From Euzebyella saccharophila (GTDB taxonomy: Bacteria; Bacteroidota; Bacteroidia; Flavobacteriales; Flavobacteriaceae): a stretch of DNA of 64,000 nucleotides. Below the pieces are notes generated by a model. The model did no database searches, was not told the origin of the DNA, and saw only the letters and a list, made by a program, of their open reading frames with translations. Below are positions 54,234 to 63,755 of this stretch, piece by piece. The position numbers and the translations under genes were made by a program. The stretch lies in NCBI RefSeq assembly GCF_014855495.1, contig NZ_JACYFJ010000002.1, positions 124,001 through 188,000 on the forward strand, written 5' to 3'. Position 1 is the first letter of the stretch. The number at the start of each line of letters is the position of its first letter.

Positions 54234-55067
54234 TTATTGCACTTCAAAATCACCATTAGAGCGAATGTAAATAACCGTTTCTGTATCTGTACTTAAACGT
54301 GGTGAAGCGTCATATTCTGCACCAAAATAAGACCCGGCTTCCAATACATTTTTAGCATCTTTTTTAGAAAACTGATGGGTTACTTTACCAGAAATAACCA
54401 CAGCTCTAAAGTTTGGACTTAAATTTTTAATACTTCCTTTAAAACCAGCTGGTAATTTTAATAGGGTTGCTCGTAACTGATTGGCATTATGGCTTCCCCA
54501 TAAAAAGGCAATTTCTACCTTACTCTTTTCTGAAACCCACTCCATATCCTTGGCATGCAACCATACAAGGTTAGATTCATCTATATTGATTGGTCGCTCC
54601 CCATTGTCAAATGCCTCTTCTGTAGGTTTCACTAAATACGGACCTTCTTGAATATCTAAAAAAGCCATATTTTCTTCCCCATCTGCAGCGGTTACGTGTC
54701 CTTCACCAGCAGGCTGCTGCCAATAGCTCCCTGCAGGCAACCACATTTCTTCAGCTTTTGGGTCATCATTATGCAACAATCCTTTAATCACTACAGCACG
54801 GTAAGTTATATTATGAATATGTGGTGGTGAGGAAAAACCTTTGTTGAACTTCACCAAAAAACCAGAAGGTTCATTCTTGGTACGGTCGCCCCATAATTGC
54901 CCTGCAGCCGGACTTTTATCGCCTCTGGCAGGATTTAACCATCCCCAATCTATTTGGTCTTGGGTTACTACCTCGTTTTTACTTTTTGCGGTGTCTGTTG
55001 TGGGGGTTTGTGCAGTAGCCGTTATTGCTAAAGCCAAGGCAAAAACACCTGATATGAACTTTTTCAT
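54234..55067 (-). CDS. DUF4437 cupin-like secreted protein
   Basis: From ATG 55067 (MKKFISGVFALALAITATAQ) the product has 277 residues with a signal peptide. The frame also has an ATG at 55082 before the signal. Two cupin-like halves are visible: SGFLVKFNKGFSSPPHIHNI and AGSYWQQPAGEGHVTAADGE in the first, RATLLKLPAGFKGSIKN in the second. DUF4437 proteins are double-cupin, of unknown substrate. The start is 5 nt after the nitroreductase stop, so both are expressed together and may handle one compound. Confidence 0.8.
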   Translation of the reverse strand: MKKFISGVFALALAITATAQTPTTDTAKSKNEVVTQDQIDWGWLNPARGDKSPAAGQLWGDRTKNEPSGFLVKFNKGFSSPPHIHNITYRAVVIKGLLHNDDPKAEEMWLPAGSYWQQPAGEGHVTAADGEENMAFLDIQEGPYLVKPTEEAFDNGERPINIDESNLVWLHAKDMEWVSEKSKVEIAFLWGSHNANQLRATLLKLPAGFKGSIKNLSPNFRAVVISGKVTHQFSKKDAKNVLEAGSYFGAEYDASPRLSTDTETVIYIRSNGDFEVQ

Positions 55068-55072
55068 TTTTT

Positions 55073-55747
55073 CTATTTCCATGTTATTATATCTGTCTTT
55101 TCCCTTCTTACTTTGGGAAATTCCGGGTCTGCTTTTCTATAACCAAAGGCGGCCATAAATGCTAAACCATATTTGTCCGTATCAATACCAAATTTGTCTT
55201 TTAGTAAGGGTTCTATATCCGTTTGATGAAACCCTTCTATTGGGCAACTATCTATACCTACCAAAGCAGCAGATGTCATCATATTAGCCAAGGCGATGTA
55301 GGTTTGCTTGGTGGACCAATCGAATAATTTTTTATCGGTATCCAAGTTAAAATCGCGCTCCTGAAATTCTCTGTAGAACTTGGAATACATTTCTACCACA
55401 TCTGCTGGAAATTGCTTCACTTTATGCATCATATCATCTATATACTCTGCATCGTGTTTTACCATAGGGGCTTTCATTGCCAACCCTAACACAAAGTGGC
55501 TTGCCGTATCTAATTTTAAAGGCGCACCCCAAGCAAAAGGTTTAAGTGATTCTCGCAATTCTTTGTCTTGTACCACTACAAAATGCCAAGGCTCAAAACC
55601 AAAAGAACTGGGTGATAAATGTGCCGTATCTAAAATAAATTCAAAATCTGCATCTGATATTTTCTTAGTGGCATCAAACTCTTTGGTGGCATGACGAAAA
55701 TTAAATGCTTGTAAAATGTCTTCTTTTGCTATTTGTGTTTCTTCCAT
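55073..55747 (-). CDS. nitroreductase-family NAD(P)H oxidoreductase
   Basis: From ATG 55747 (MEETQIAKEDILQAFNFRHA) the protein has 224 residues. NFRHATKEFDATKKI and TAHLSPSSFGFEPWHFVVVQ are the FMN-site motifs of NfsB-like oxidoreductases, and GFHQTDIEPLLKDKFGID is typical of the late region. It probably reduces nitroaromatics or quinones. It shares a transcript with the DUF4437 cupin and is divergent from an AraC regulator. A palindrome overlaps its -7 box. Confidence 0.88.
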   Translation of the reverse strand: MEETQIAKEDILQAFNFRHATKEFDATKKISDADFEFILDTAHLSPSSFGFEPWHFVVVQDKELRESLKPFAWGAPLKLDTASHFVLGLAMKAPMVKHDAEYIDDMMHKVKQFPADVVEMYSKFYREFQERDFNLDTDKKLFDWSTKQTYIALANMMTSAALVGIDSCPIEGFHQTDIEPLLKDKFGIDTDKYGLAFMAAFGYRKADPEFPKVRREKTDIITWK

Positions 55748-55772
55748 TAGATAGTTAATTTTTAATTTGATA

Positions 55773-55789
55773 CAAAGGTACATGTACCT
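55773..55789 (-). promoter_or_regulatory. -7 box overlapped by a 14-bp perfect palindrome
   Basis: On the reverse strand TACCTTTG (55780-55773) matches TAnnTTTG. AGGTACATGTACCT (55776-55789) is a perfect palindrome that covers most of it. A bound dimer would block RNA polymerase, so the nitroreductase-cupin unit is probably repressed through this site. Confidence 0.65.
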
Positions 55790-55858
55790 AAGCGGGTATA
55801 TTTGGTATGAAAAATGGTAAATGATGTATTTTTAAAGGTTTTGATTCACCATAATATG

Positions 55859-55887
55859 TTGATTTTGCAGTAATTGATTTATCTTTG
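55859..55887 (+). promoter_or_regulatory. promoter of the AraC gene at 55906
   Basis: TTG (55859-55861) is followed after 18 nt by TATCTTTG (55880-55887), a perfect Bacteroidota promoter pair. Transcription would start about 12 nt before the ATG at 55906. Confidence 0.65.
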
Positions 55888-55905
55888 ATATAAATTTTAA
55901 GTAAA

Positions 55906-56802
55906 ATGAATGTTATTCACACTTATAAACCTTTTGAAATACAAGAGTTGAGATTGGCCGAGTGGAAACAAAGGCCTGTAAAAAATAATTTTTTTGAGCT
56001 GGTGTGGGTCCGAAATGGGACTGGAACACAGTGTATTAATTATAATGAACAAGCCTATTCTAAAGGAGATATATTTCTACATCCACCCTTAAAATGTCAT
56101 TCTTTTACCGTGGAAGAGCCTACGACTTTTGTCTTTCTCAAGTTTTCCGATTCCTTTTTTAAGCAAGTGGGTGGAAGCTCTATAGATAGAAATGCTTGGT
56201 TTGATGAGGCTTCTTATATTCTATCCAATTACAACCAACTGCCCGGGAGTGTTATTCAGTCTGAAATTGATAGGCAACACATGGAACGTCTGATAGATAT
56301 AATCCTCCAGGAAGCCAGGAACCAGACGGAAACTATTAACGGGCTTATCACCAGCCTTATGACCGGCATTTTGGAACTATTGATGCGCAATATTAAAAAG
56401 ACTATCTATTTTGAATCCATCAAAGATCAAACGGACGACCGGATTGTAAGGATGCTTCAATATTTGAATGAACATATTGGAGAGCCCGATCAATTAAAAG
56501 TAGAGATTTTGGCGGACCTCTTTTCTATGTCGCACACCTATGTGAGCGAATACTTTAGAAAACAGGTGAATATGTCCCTCAGGGAATATATTATTAAGGC
56601 AAAATTAAAATTGGTAGAAATTAGGCTATTACATAGCGATAAAACGCTTACGGAAATTGCAGATGAATTAGGTTTTACAGATGTTAGTCACCTATCCAAA
56701 ACCTTTAAAAAATATGTTGGGATTTCTATTAGGGATTTCAAAAAAGAGGGGGAATACCGCATGCTAACGCGAAATGTTTGCACCGCTGCGGCCACTGCAT
56801 AA
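55906..56802 (+). CDS. AraC-family regulator, cupin sensor type
   Basis: The 298-residue protein has an N-terminal cupin-like sensor (about 10-105; FELVWVRNGTGTQCINYN, GDIFLHPPLKCHSF). The C-terminal HTH domain (about 185-280) shows VEILADLFSMSHTYVSEYFRKQ and LTEIADELGFTDVSHLSKTF. It is divergent from the nitroreductase and cupin genes and probably controls them in response to a small molecule. Regulator-target pairing is inferred from the shared intergenic region. Confidence 0.9.
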   Translation: MNVIHTYKPFEIQELRLAEWKQRPVKNNFFELVWVRNGTGTQCINYNEQAYSKGDIFLHPPLKCHSFTVEEPTTFVFLKFSDSFFKQVGGSSIDRNAWFDEASYILSNYNQLPGSVIQSEIDRQHMERLIDIILQEARNQTETINGLITSLMTGILELLMRNIKKTIYFESIKDQTDDRIVRMLQYLNEHIGEPDQLKVEILADLFSMSHTYVSEYFRKQVNMSLREYIIKAKLKLVEIRLLHSDKTLTEIADELGFTDVSHLSKTFKKYVGISIRDFKKEGEYRMLTRNVCTAAATA

Positions 56803-56818
56803 ATAGGTTTGCGCGATT

Positions 56819-57664
56819 TTACCTATCGTTGATTTCAACAAGTTTATCCTCGCTCCATTCCCCACCGGCAACTAAATCCCCATCGGCATCAAAGAATTGA
56901 CCGTTTCCACTACGCTTGTCTTCTTTCCATTGACCGGTGTATTTTTCTCCATTTGGCCAATAATAGGTACCGAAACCGCTACGCTTATCGTTTTGATAGG
57001 TACCTACATAATATTCGCCATCAGGCCAATAAAAAGTACCCTCTCCCTGTCTTTCATTGTCTTTCCACTCCCCTTCGTACCTACTTCCACTGTCCAAAAC
57101 GGCAATTCCAAAACCGTTGGCCTTTCCGTTTTTTACTTGGCCTACATAATGCATGAAATTTCCTTTTTTACTTTTAAATTTTAAGTATTCACCATACGCC
57201 TTGTTTTGGAACTGACTCTTTAATCTAGCTAATTGAACACGGGTCTTTTCCAAGGTAAAGTTGATGGAATCATATCTACGGAGTTCTTCGGATGAAGTCA
57301 ATTGCTGATTGGGCAAACTGTCCAATGCAGCCTTAAGGGAATCTTCTTTTCTTGAAGGGCTTCTTTGTACCTTGGCAAGTTTTTCAGCTAATGCAATTCG
57401 TAAAGGGATTCTCATTTTGTTCTCCTTTTCGGCACTCAGGTTTTCGGAATAGGACTTTATAGCGGTATCATAATCGCCTTCAAGAAGAATGGAATCCAAT
57501 TGAGCTAATTTCTCATATTCCATAAGTTTGGAAACGGCAACTTCCTGTTGTTCCTTCGAGTCTTTCAATTGCTTGTTAAGACTGTTGGATTTTGTGAAAA
57601 AGTAAACGGAACAAGCAGTTGTTACGGCCAATGCCAAGAAAAAAATTGGGTATTTTAGTTTCAT
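56819..57664 (-). CDS. MORN-repeat membrane-anchored protein
   Basis: The 281-residue protein has an N-terminal membrane helix (about 5-22, IFFLALAVTTACSVYFF) and a coiled coil (about 28-140). About five MORN repeats (about 170-265) follow, such as HYVGQVKNGKANGFG, YEGEWKDNERQGEGTFYW, YVGTYQNDKRSGFGTYYW and YTGQWKEDKRSGNG. MORN repeats form beta-hairpin solenoids that bind lipid or protein. It lies in a three-gene run with DUF2490 and a larger MORN-like protein. An envelope scaffold role is inferred. Confidence 0.85.
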   Translation of the reverse strand: MKLKYPIFFLALAVTTACSVYFFTKSNSLNKQLKDSKEQQEVAVSKLMEYEKLAQLDSILLEGDYDTAIKSYSENLSAEKENKMRIPLRIALAEKLAKVQRSPSRKEDSLKAALDSLPNQQLTSSEELRRYDSINFTLEKTRVQLARLKSQFQNKAYGEYLKFKSKKGNFMHYVGQVKNGKANGFGIAVLDSGSRYEGEWKDNERQGEGTFYWPDGEYYVGTYQNDKRSGFGTYYWPNGEKYTGQWKEDKRSGNGQFFDADGDLVAGGEWSEDKLVEINDR

Positions 57665-57696
57665 AGGTATGGTAATGTTACGTTCTTAGATACGTG

Positions 57697-58530
57697 TTAA
57701 TCATCTAAATGGACGTCCGGAAGCTTGTTTTTAACCCTTCTAAAGTCCGGCGAATAGTACATATGAAAACGCATGGTCCATGATTGTTTGTAATATCCCC
57801 CGTTCGCCAAATCCTGACCTTGGGAGTACATTAAACCTGCAGCAAAGGTTAGTCTTGGAGTGGCAATATATCCCAACGTGGTAGTTAAACGTAAGTCTTC
57901 CATGGGGCTATCCACCACCGCTTTACCACTTTGCATAATCAGTTCTGCCTCTGGGGAAACATAAATGGTATGCGGCTTAAGTTTGTGGCTGTTCAATGGT
58001 ACTTTGGCACGGAACATATAACGCCACCTGTTTCTAAAGATATATTTACTGTTTTCCTCAAAACCCTGTGTCCACCGGTGTTCAATACGAATTCTGTGGT
58101 AAATCATGGCCGTGTATAGCGGTTGTGCAAATTGGTATTGGTGCCAAATACGCCATTCCGGTACTACATTTCTATCTTCAGAATCCTCATCAGTATTAAA
58201 ATTGATACGTACAACCCCACCGAGACTAAAATTGGTCTTCTTGGAGTAAATGTACCCTATGGCATGACGGTTATATATTTGTCCTACTTGGCCAATAAAG
58301 GGCGTGTTTTCCGTTTCCTGAAATCTAAAATGTGTTTGCGCATCCCAGAAAAAGCGCTTTCCAATCCTAATATTTCCATACGTGTTGAACCAAACTTTGG
58401 TAGTTGGGTCCTTGTATTTGGAATATGGAGGTAATTCTACTTTTTCTTCGTCTTCCTGCGCCCATAAGTTACCAACGGCAAGGCAAATAAGACATACGGA
58501 CCAAATGCTACTGCGTATCTTACTATTCAT
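57697..58530 (-). CDS. DUF2490 family outer-membrane protein
   Basis: The 277-residue protein has a signal peptide (to about LWAQ, residue 25) followed by beta strands. TKVWFNTYGNIRIGKRFFWD and RIEHRWTQGFEENSKYIFRNRWRYM, in parts RIEHRWTQGFEE and RNRWRYMFRAK, match DUF2490, a barrel-like family. The last strands are aromatic (AAGLMYSQGQ, WTMRFHMYYSP). It should sit in the outer membrane. Its start overlaps the upstream gene's stop by 8 nt, so translation is coupled. Confidence 0.85.
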   Translation of the reverse strand: MNSKIRSSIWSVCLICLAVGNLWAQEDEEKVELPPYSKYKDPTTKVWFNTYGNIRIGKRFFWDAQTHFRFQETENTPFIGQVGQIYNRHAIGYIYSKKTNFSLGGVVRINFNTDEDSEDRNVVPEWRIWHQYQFAQPLYTAMIYHRIRIEHRWTQGFEENSKYIFRNRWRYMFRAKVPLNSHKLKPHTIYVSPEAELIMQSGKAVVDSPMEDLRLTTTLGYIATPRLTFAAGLMYSQGQDLANGGYYKQSWTMRFHMYYSPDFRRVKNKLPDVHLDD

Positions 58531-60469
58531 GCGTTGAATCTTTGGAGGTTACTTCCTGTTGTAATAATTGAATGATTTTGAGCGGGTCCTTTTCGCGCTT
58601 TAATTTTCTTTCTAGTTTTTTAGTGTTTCCTGCCCTTAAAATTTCCATTCTATGGTTCACAACTTCTATTTGGGACATCAATTCTTCCGCATTCGTACAT
58701 TGGATTTTTTCAGCACTTTTTATAAAAAAGGGAATAAGTTCATTTTTGTAGGCCGATGTAATTCTTTTTTTCACATCTTCCTCCATCACCGTAGCCATAA
58801 AGGGATTCCAAACTGCATCTTGATATAATCTTTCAATATCTTCCCTGGCTGATGGTAGGGTGATCAACTTGTCCGAAAGTATGTGCAGTGTACCTATACA
58901 AGCCTTTAGGTCATTACCAAAAGCCAATTTTTCTTCTGCGTTGCCAAGTGCAGCATATTCGGCTAAAGAATCATCCGCCAATTTCTTTATATGTTTGAGC
59001 GATGGAAGGTATTTTTTTGGAAGACTGTCCCTACTTGCGTCAATTTTACTAACGAGGCTATCATTTAGTTGAATGAGGTCTTCTTCCAACCCGTTTAACG
59101 CTTGTAACCTTGCCTCATTGGTAAGTCTATCTGAAAGGGAACTTTTAATTTCCGTTAAGCTTTGTTTTGAAAACGCTGCTAATTGCTGAAGTGTTTCGGT
59201 AGTAGGCTCCTTAAAATTAAATGTGGAAGCATTGGTGGGTTCAAATGTTCTTGTAGTATTGAGACTATCTACGCTTACCGTTATTTCTTTTGTAGGTATT
59301 CCCTCTTTCCATAAGGAGGCGAGCAGTTGTTCCGTAGGTATATTGCCTACAATTCCCTGCTTGTACATTTTGTTCACTTTCCCCAGCGGCTTTAAATACT
59401 GGGAGTTGATTCTTTCTGTCACCTTAAACTTGTAAAGGGCATCCGCATCAGAACGTTTAATGATATTAAGATGGCTGTTTTTAAGAAGTTCATCAGCAAT
59501 TTCTTTGGCAACCTCATAATCTTTCTGCATTTGAGCCAGGTACCCTTGTTGAACGGAATCCAAAGGGTAGTGAGGTACTTTTGCAAGAATTCCTGGTGCT
59601 AGATTGGCTTCACCCAATTCATTGAGAAGATGGTTCATTTTTTTGTAATACCCCGCATTCTCCCTAATCAGGGCTCCTATTCCCGTTTGCAATCTTTTAA
59701 CATGTTCTTCTGGAATGGTGACCCTAAGCACCTCTATAAACGATGCATCTAAGGGAATGGTTTTAAGTACCCCCTTATTTTCAAATACCGGAATTTCATA
59801 AGTATTTCCTTCAGAGGAAAAAATAATTGATTTTAGTACGCCTTCCTCAAAAATCCAACGTTCTGTATTCTCAATTTCCAGAGATTCATACGACTCCCAT
59901 TCATCGTGCGCCAAACCGTTTCTTAAGGTTCTACCTACCAAGGCGGTTGCCTTGTTTTCCATCTGAAAACTTTGTTGGGGAGTGCCCTTTTTAAAGTTGA
60001 TGTTGCTTTTGAACAAGGTCTGTTCTATTTCTGAATCCTTTATAACATCAATTCGGTATTCCCAAGGGCCATCTGGCACTCCACTTTGCAAGGTGCCACT
60101 ACCCTGCTCTTGGGTACCACTGATCAGCACCCGGTATTCATAGCCAACCAAAGTACTTTCACTATTGGATTTAAACTTACCGAACTGAAACTGCCAAGGT
60201 CCGTTGGCCTTGTTCTGTTCAAAGGCTCCCGAAAAATTAAAGGAAGTATCGGCTTCGTTCAAAAGTGCTCCTAGATTGGTGCTGGTAAGTTCAAAAGGGC
60301 CATGGTAAATGGTATCCTGTTCGTTAGTAATGTATTCAAAGGTGGCTTGGCCTTCGTAGTCACCTAAGTTAAAGGGACCTAGGTATTGTTCCTTTTCCTG
60401 AGCATATAAAATACAACCTAAGAAGAGCAACAAAAAAATGGGTGAAAGCCGTTTTGGAAAATAATTCAT
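58523..60469 (-). CDS. large secreted protein with MORN-like N-terminus and coiled coil
   Basis: The 648-residue protein has a signal peptide (to about LYAQ, residue 24). The first 200 residues have GPFNLGDYEGQATFEYI, SFNFSGAFEQNKANGPWQFQ and GTLQSGVPDGPWEYRI, which look like MORN/antitoxin-type repeats. The rest is mainly helical and charged, with long coiled coils from about 260 to 640. The C-terminal tail (GNTKKLERKLKREKDP) is basic. No catalytic motif is seen. It overlaps the DUF2490 gene by 8 nt and is the first of the envelope run. A link between the cell wall and the outer membrane is plausible but not shown. Confidence 0.65.
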   Translation of the reverse strand: MNYFPKRLSPIFLLLFLGCILYAQEKEQYLGPFNLGDYEGQATFEYITNEQDTIYHGPFELTSTNLGALLNEADTSFNFSGAFEQNKANGPWQFQFGKFKSNSESTLVGYEYRVLISGTQEQGSGTLQSGVPDGPWEYRIDVIKDSEIEQTLFKSNINFKKGTPQQSFQMENKATALVGRTLRNGLAHDEWESYESLEIENTERWIFEEGVLKSIIFSSEGNTYEIPVFENKGVLKTIPLDASFIEVLRVTIPEEHVKRLQTGIGALIRENAGYYKKMNHLLNELGEANLAPGILAKVPHYPLDSVQQGYLAQMQKDYEVAKEIADELLKNSHLNIIKRSDADALYKFKVTERINSQYLKPLGKVNKMYKQGIVGNIPTEQLLASLWKEGIPTKEITVSVDSLNTTRTFEPTNASTFNFKEPTTETLQQLAAFSKQSLTEIKSSLSDRLTNEARLQALNGLEEDLIQLNDSLVSKIDASRDSLPKKYLPSLKHIKKLADDSLAEYAALGNAEEKLAFGNDLKACIGTLHILSDKLITLPSAREDIERLYQDAVWNPFMATVMEEDVKKRITSAYKNELIPFFIKSAEKIQCTNAEELMSQIEVVNHRMEILRAGNTKKLERKLKREKDPLKIIQLLQQEVTSKDSTHE

Positions 60470-60669
60470 CCGGCAAGGGGTATATGATGTTTTGTATTTG
60501 CTTTAACATACGCAAATCAGTCCCTTATGGATTTCTAAAACACTGTTTTTATGATATCAGGAAGGCTTTTGAATGAAATTTGAGGATTTGTTAGGGGAAG
60601 TAATATTTTGATACTAAGTTAGAAATCTAGCAGATGACTTTTGTGAGAAAAGTTGAATTGTTGACGTAC

Positions 60670-61575
60670 TTAATCTTTAAATCGTTGCTGGTATTGACTG
60701 GGACTGGTTCCCTTAATCCGTTTGAACATTCTGTTAAAATAGGAACGATTTTTAAATCCGCAGGATAGAAATACGTCCGTTAGGTTCATTTCATCGTTGC
60801 TTAAGAGCTCGCTTGCCTTGGCAATACGTTCTTGATTGATAAAATCTACCGGTGATTGTCCCATTTCCTGTTTGAACTTTTTATAAAAGTTACTTTCGCT
60901 CATATACGCCTTGTCACTAAGCTCTTTAACTGTTAAGGATTGAACTAGGTTTTGTTTGATATATTCAATAATGTAAGCAAAGCGATTATGGCTTGACAAT
61001 TCCTTGGAATTGTTTGCATAGGCCTTTCTTGTATTGGCCTGTAAAATTCTAATAATCAACTCCTGTAACATATTGGATACAAAAAAGTCCTTGGAAGGGT
61101 GTTTTTCTGCATACAGATAGACAATTCTTTGAATTATTTTATGAAGACCGGGGTCGTTGGTGAAATGAAAATTATAGTCCAGCAAATCCCATTCGTCCCC
61201 TTCTACCTTGCCCATTTGTTCATTCATCAATTGCGCTACCCTTTGAATACGGTCCTCCCCTATCTCCAAAGCCAAGCACCGGGTAGGAGATTTTTTAGTG
61301 GAATCGGGAAAGTCTATGGACATAAGTTCATCTGCCGGTAAAATAAGGGATTCACCCGGGAGAAAATCAAAGGACTGCATATCCTTTAAATGCATGATTT
61401 TCTTTCCCTCTAACATACTTGCCAAAACGGGAGACCCAAATTTTAACTGTACCAGTTCTGCTTTTTCATGTGTTTCAAAGATATGAACCGCAGAGTCCTT
61501 TAGCTCATAGGTGGTTTTATTCTCCACCACATCAACAAGTTTCCTGGTGGCATAAAATGACTTAGGTAATTCCAT
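60670..61575 (-). CDS. AraC-family regulator (AraC_N type) beside an aldehyde dehydrogenase
   Basis: The 301-residue protein has an AraC_N-like sensor (about 20-190; VLASMLEGKKIMHLKDMQ, FLPGESLILPADELMSIDF). The C-terminal HTH domain (about 205-300) has SLTVKELSDKAYMSESNFYK, FINQERIAKASELLSNDEMN and FKNRSYFNRMFKRIKGTSPS. It is divergent from the aldehyde dehydrogenase gene. A nearby inverted repeat is a candidate site. This regulator/AldDH/DUF779 set is a recurrent arrangement, probably for alcohol or aldehyde oxidation. Confidence 0.9.
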   Translation of the reverse strand: MELPKSFYATRKLVDVVENKTTYELKDSAVHIFETHEKAELVQLKFGSPVLASMLEGKKIMHLKDMQSFDFLPGESLILPADELMSIDFPDSTKKSPTRCLALEIGEDRIQRVAQLMNEQMGKVEGDEWDLLDYNFHFTNDPGLHKIIQRIVYLYAEKHPSKDFFVSNMLQELIIRILQANTRKAYANNSKELSSHNRFAYIIEYIKQNLVQSLTVKELSDKAYMSESNFYKKFKQEMGQSPVDFINQERIAKASELLSNDEMNLTDVFLSCGFKNRSYFNRMFKRIKGTSPSQYQQRFKD

Positions 61576-61662
61576 AGGTTAAATATTTCTAAATCAACAT
61601 AATCGAGTGATATTTTTTGTAATTTAATGAAATTGGTTGCTTCAATTTACGAAATTCATAAA

Positions 61663-61708
61663 TTTTGATAGGATAGTTCATTTGATTGATAGAATTGTAC
61701 TATCAAAA
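61663..61708. promoter_or_regulatory. inverted repeat between AraC and aldehyde dehydrogenase genes
   Basis: TTTTGATAG (61663-61671) and CTATCAAAA (61700-61708) are perfect mirrors, and a third TTGATAG lies between them at 61686-61692. The spacing of halves fits an AraC-type double site. It lies about 70-110 nt before the dehydrogenase start. Confidence 0.5.
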
Positions 61709-61774
61709 CCTACTTGAATCCTAGTAACTTGGAGCTCAGTTATTTATTAATTCATCAACTTAAATTTACAGAAT

Positions 61775-63298
61775 ATGAGCGACGTAAGCACTATTAAGAA
61801 AGAAGAACTGGTAAAACCTAGTTTTAAGAGCAAGTATGACAATTTTATAGGTGGTAAATGGGTAGCACCTGTAAAAGGGCAGTATTTTGATAATGTTTCT
61901 CCGGTGGACGGAAACAGTTTTACCAAGGTGGCCCGTTCTACGGAAGAGGATATAAACCTTGCCGTAGATGCCGCATGGAAAGCGGCTCCTGCCTGGAACA
62001 ACAGTTCTGCAACGGAACGAAGCAATGCATTATTAAAAATAGCGGATGTCATTGAAAAGAATTTAGAAAACTTGGCCCGAGCAGAAACATGGGATAACGG
62101 AAAAGCCCTTAGGGAAACACTGGCGGCGGATTTACCCTTGGCAGTGGACCACTTTAGATATTTTGCAGGGGTCATTCGAGCTGAGGAAGGCAGTGTTAGT
62201 GAATTGGATTCCACCACCATTTCAATGAACGTAAAAGAGCCCCTGGGCGTGGTAGGGCAGATAATTCCTTGGAATTTTCCACTTCTAATGGCTACTTGGA
62301 AAATTGCTCCTGCTCTTGCGGCCGGTAATTGCGTGGTTTTAAAGCCCGCAGAGCAAACTCCGGTGGGGATTATGTTATTGATGGAACTTATTGATGGTAT
62401 CCTACCGGATGGGGTATTGAACGTAGTCAATGGTTTTGGTGTAGAAGCAGGCAAGCCATTGGCCTCCAATCCTAGAATAAACAAGGTGGCATTTACGGGA
62501 GAAACTACTACCGGGCAGCTAATTATGCAATATGCTTCTAAGAATATTGTTCCGGTAACTCTGGAGTTAGGCGGCAAGAGCCCTAATATTTTCTTTGAAA
62601 GTATTATGGATGCCGATGATGATTTCTTTGATAAATGTCTGGAAGGTGCGGTCATGTTCGCTTTAAATCAAGGGGAAGTTTGCACATGTCCCTCAAGAAT
62701 CTTAATTCAAGAGAGCATTTATGATCAATTTATAGAAAGAGTGATTGAGAGGGTGAAAGCCATTAAAATGGGGCATCCCTTGGACACAACCACTATGATG
62801 GGTGCACAAGCCTCCAACGACCAGTACGAAAAAATCCTTAACTACATTTCTATAGGTAAGGAAGAAGGTTGTGAGGTACTGGCAGGTGGTGAAGCTGCGT
62901 ACAATGAAGGACTAGAAGGTGGTTTTTATATTCAGCCTACCCTTTTAAAAGGAAATAATAAGATGCGGGTATTTCAAGAAGAAATTTTTGGGCCTGTAGC
63001 TTGTGTAACTACTTTTAAAGATGAAGCCGAGGCATTGGAAATTGCCAATGATACGCTTTACGGACTAGGTGCTGGTGTTTGGACGAGGGATACCCACCAA
63101 GCCTATCAAATTTCAAGACAGGTAAAAGCCGGACGTGTTTGGGTCAATTGCTACCACTTATATCCTGCCCACGCACCGTTTGGAGGATACAAAAAATCTG
63201 GAATTGGTCGTGAAAACCACAAAATGATGTTGGACCATTACAGACAGACTAAGAACATGCTTATCTCACATGATAAGAATGCATTAGGATTCTTTTAA
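61775..63298 (+). CDS. aldehyde dehydrogenase (AldB/ExaC-like)
   Basis: The 507-residue NAD(P) enzyme has [30 protein letters not shown], the glutamate E264 ([10 protein letters not shown]) and the nucleophile C303 ([11 protein letters not shown]). The GEVCTCPSR motif is typical of AldB/ExaC acetaldehyde dehydrogenases. It oxidises short-chain aldehydes to acids in the cytoplasm. The DUF779 gene starts 1 nt after its stop and an AraC gene is divergent, so the group is probably induced by alcohol or aldehyde. Confidence 0.95.
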   Translation: MSDVSTIKKEELVKPSFKSKYDNFIGGKWVAPVKGQYFDNVSPVDGNSFTKVARSTEEDINLAVDAAWKAAPAWNNSSATERSNALLKIADVIEKNLENLARAETWDNGKALRETLAADLPLAVDHFRYFAGVIRAEEGSVSELDSTTISMNVKEPLGVVGQIIPWNFPLLMATWKIAPALAAGNCVVLKPAEQTPVGIMLLMELIDGILPDGVLNVVNGFGVEAGKPLASNPRINKVAFTGETTTGQLIMQYASKNIVPVTLELGGKSPNIFFESIMDADDDFFDKCLEGAVMFALNQGEVCTCPSRILIQESIYDQFIERVIERVKAIKMGHPLDTTTMMGAQASNDQYEKILNYISIGKEEGCEVLAGGEAAYNEGLEGGFYIQPTLLKGNNKMRVFQEEIFGPVACVTTFKDEAEALEIANDTLYGLGAGVWTRDTHQAYQISRQVKAGRVWVNCYHLYPAHAPFGGYKKSGIGRENHKMMLDHYRQTKNMLISHDKNALGFF

Positions 63299-63299
63299 T

Positions 63300-63662
63300 A
63301 TGGTAGAAAGGGTACTAATAACAGAGGCCGCGAAAAAGGTGGTTGATCAGTTAAAGGAACAACATGGGGAACTCATGTTTCACCAAAGTGGTGGATGTTG
63401 TGATGGGTCTTCCCCCATGTGTTACCCAAAAGGAGAACTTATGCTTGACTCGAGCGATGTGCTTCTAGGGGAAATCCATGGCTGCGATTTTCATATGAGC
63501 AGAGATCAATTTGAGTATTGGAAACATACCCAATTGACCGTAGATGTGGTTACAGGTAGAGGTTCCAGTTTTTCCCTTGAAATTCCTTTAGGTTTACGAT
63601 TTGTCATCAAATCTAGGATTTTTAAGGAAGAAGAACTGACTCAACTTGAAGCGTTGTCTTGA
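63300..63662 (+). CDS. DUF779 protein of the aldehyde dehydrogenase unit
   Basis: The 120-residue protein has the DUF779 signature: MFHQSGGCCDGSSPMCYPKG, with paired cysteines (about 33-34 and 41), and LLGEIHGCDFHMSRDQFEYWKHTQ, split as GEIHGCDFHMS and FEYWKHTQL. The conserved Cys and His residues suggest metal binding or redox regulation; the function is not established. DUF779 genes regularly follow AldB/ExaC genes. The start lies 1 nt after the dehydrogenase stop. Confidence 0.9.
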   Translation: MVERVLITEAAKKVVDQLKEQHGELMFHQSGGCCDGSSPMCYPKGELMLDSSDVLLGEIHGCDFHMSRDQFEYWKHTQLTVDVVTGRGSSFSLEIPLGLRFVIKSRIFKEEELTQLEALS

Positions 63663-63709
63663 TCACCATTAGAATACTGTTAGTTGATTGTTTGTAAAAA
63701 CAGTTGCAA

Positions 63710-63745
63710 AAAGGTCCGGGATTTTTTCCGGACCTTTCGCTTTTT
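63710..63745 (+). terminator. terminator after the DUF779 gene
   Basis: AAAGGTCCGG (63710-63719) pairs with CCGGACCTTT (63728-63737) around an 8-nt loop, followed by a T-rich stretch. It may also serve the convergent hydrolase gene. Confidence 0.85.
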
Positions 63746-63755
63746 AATAAATTCT

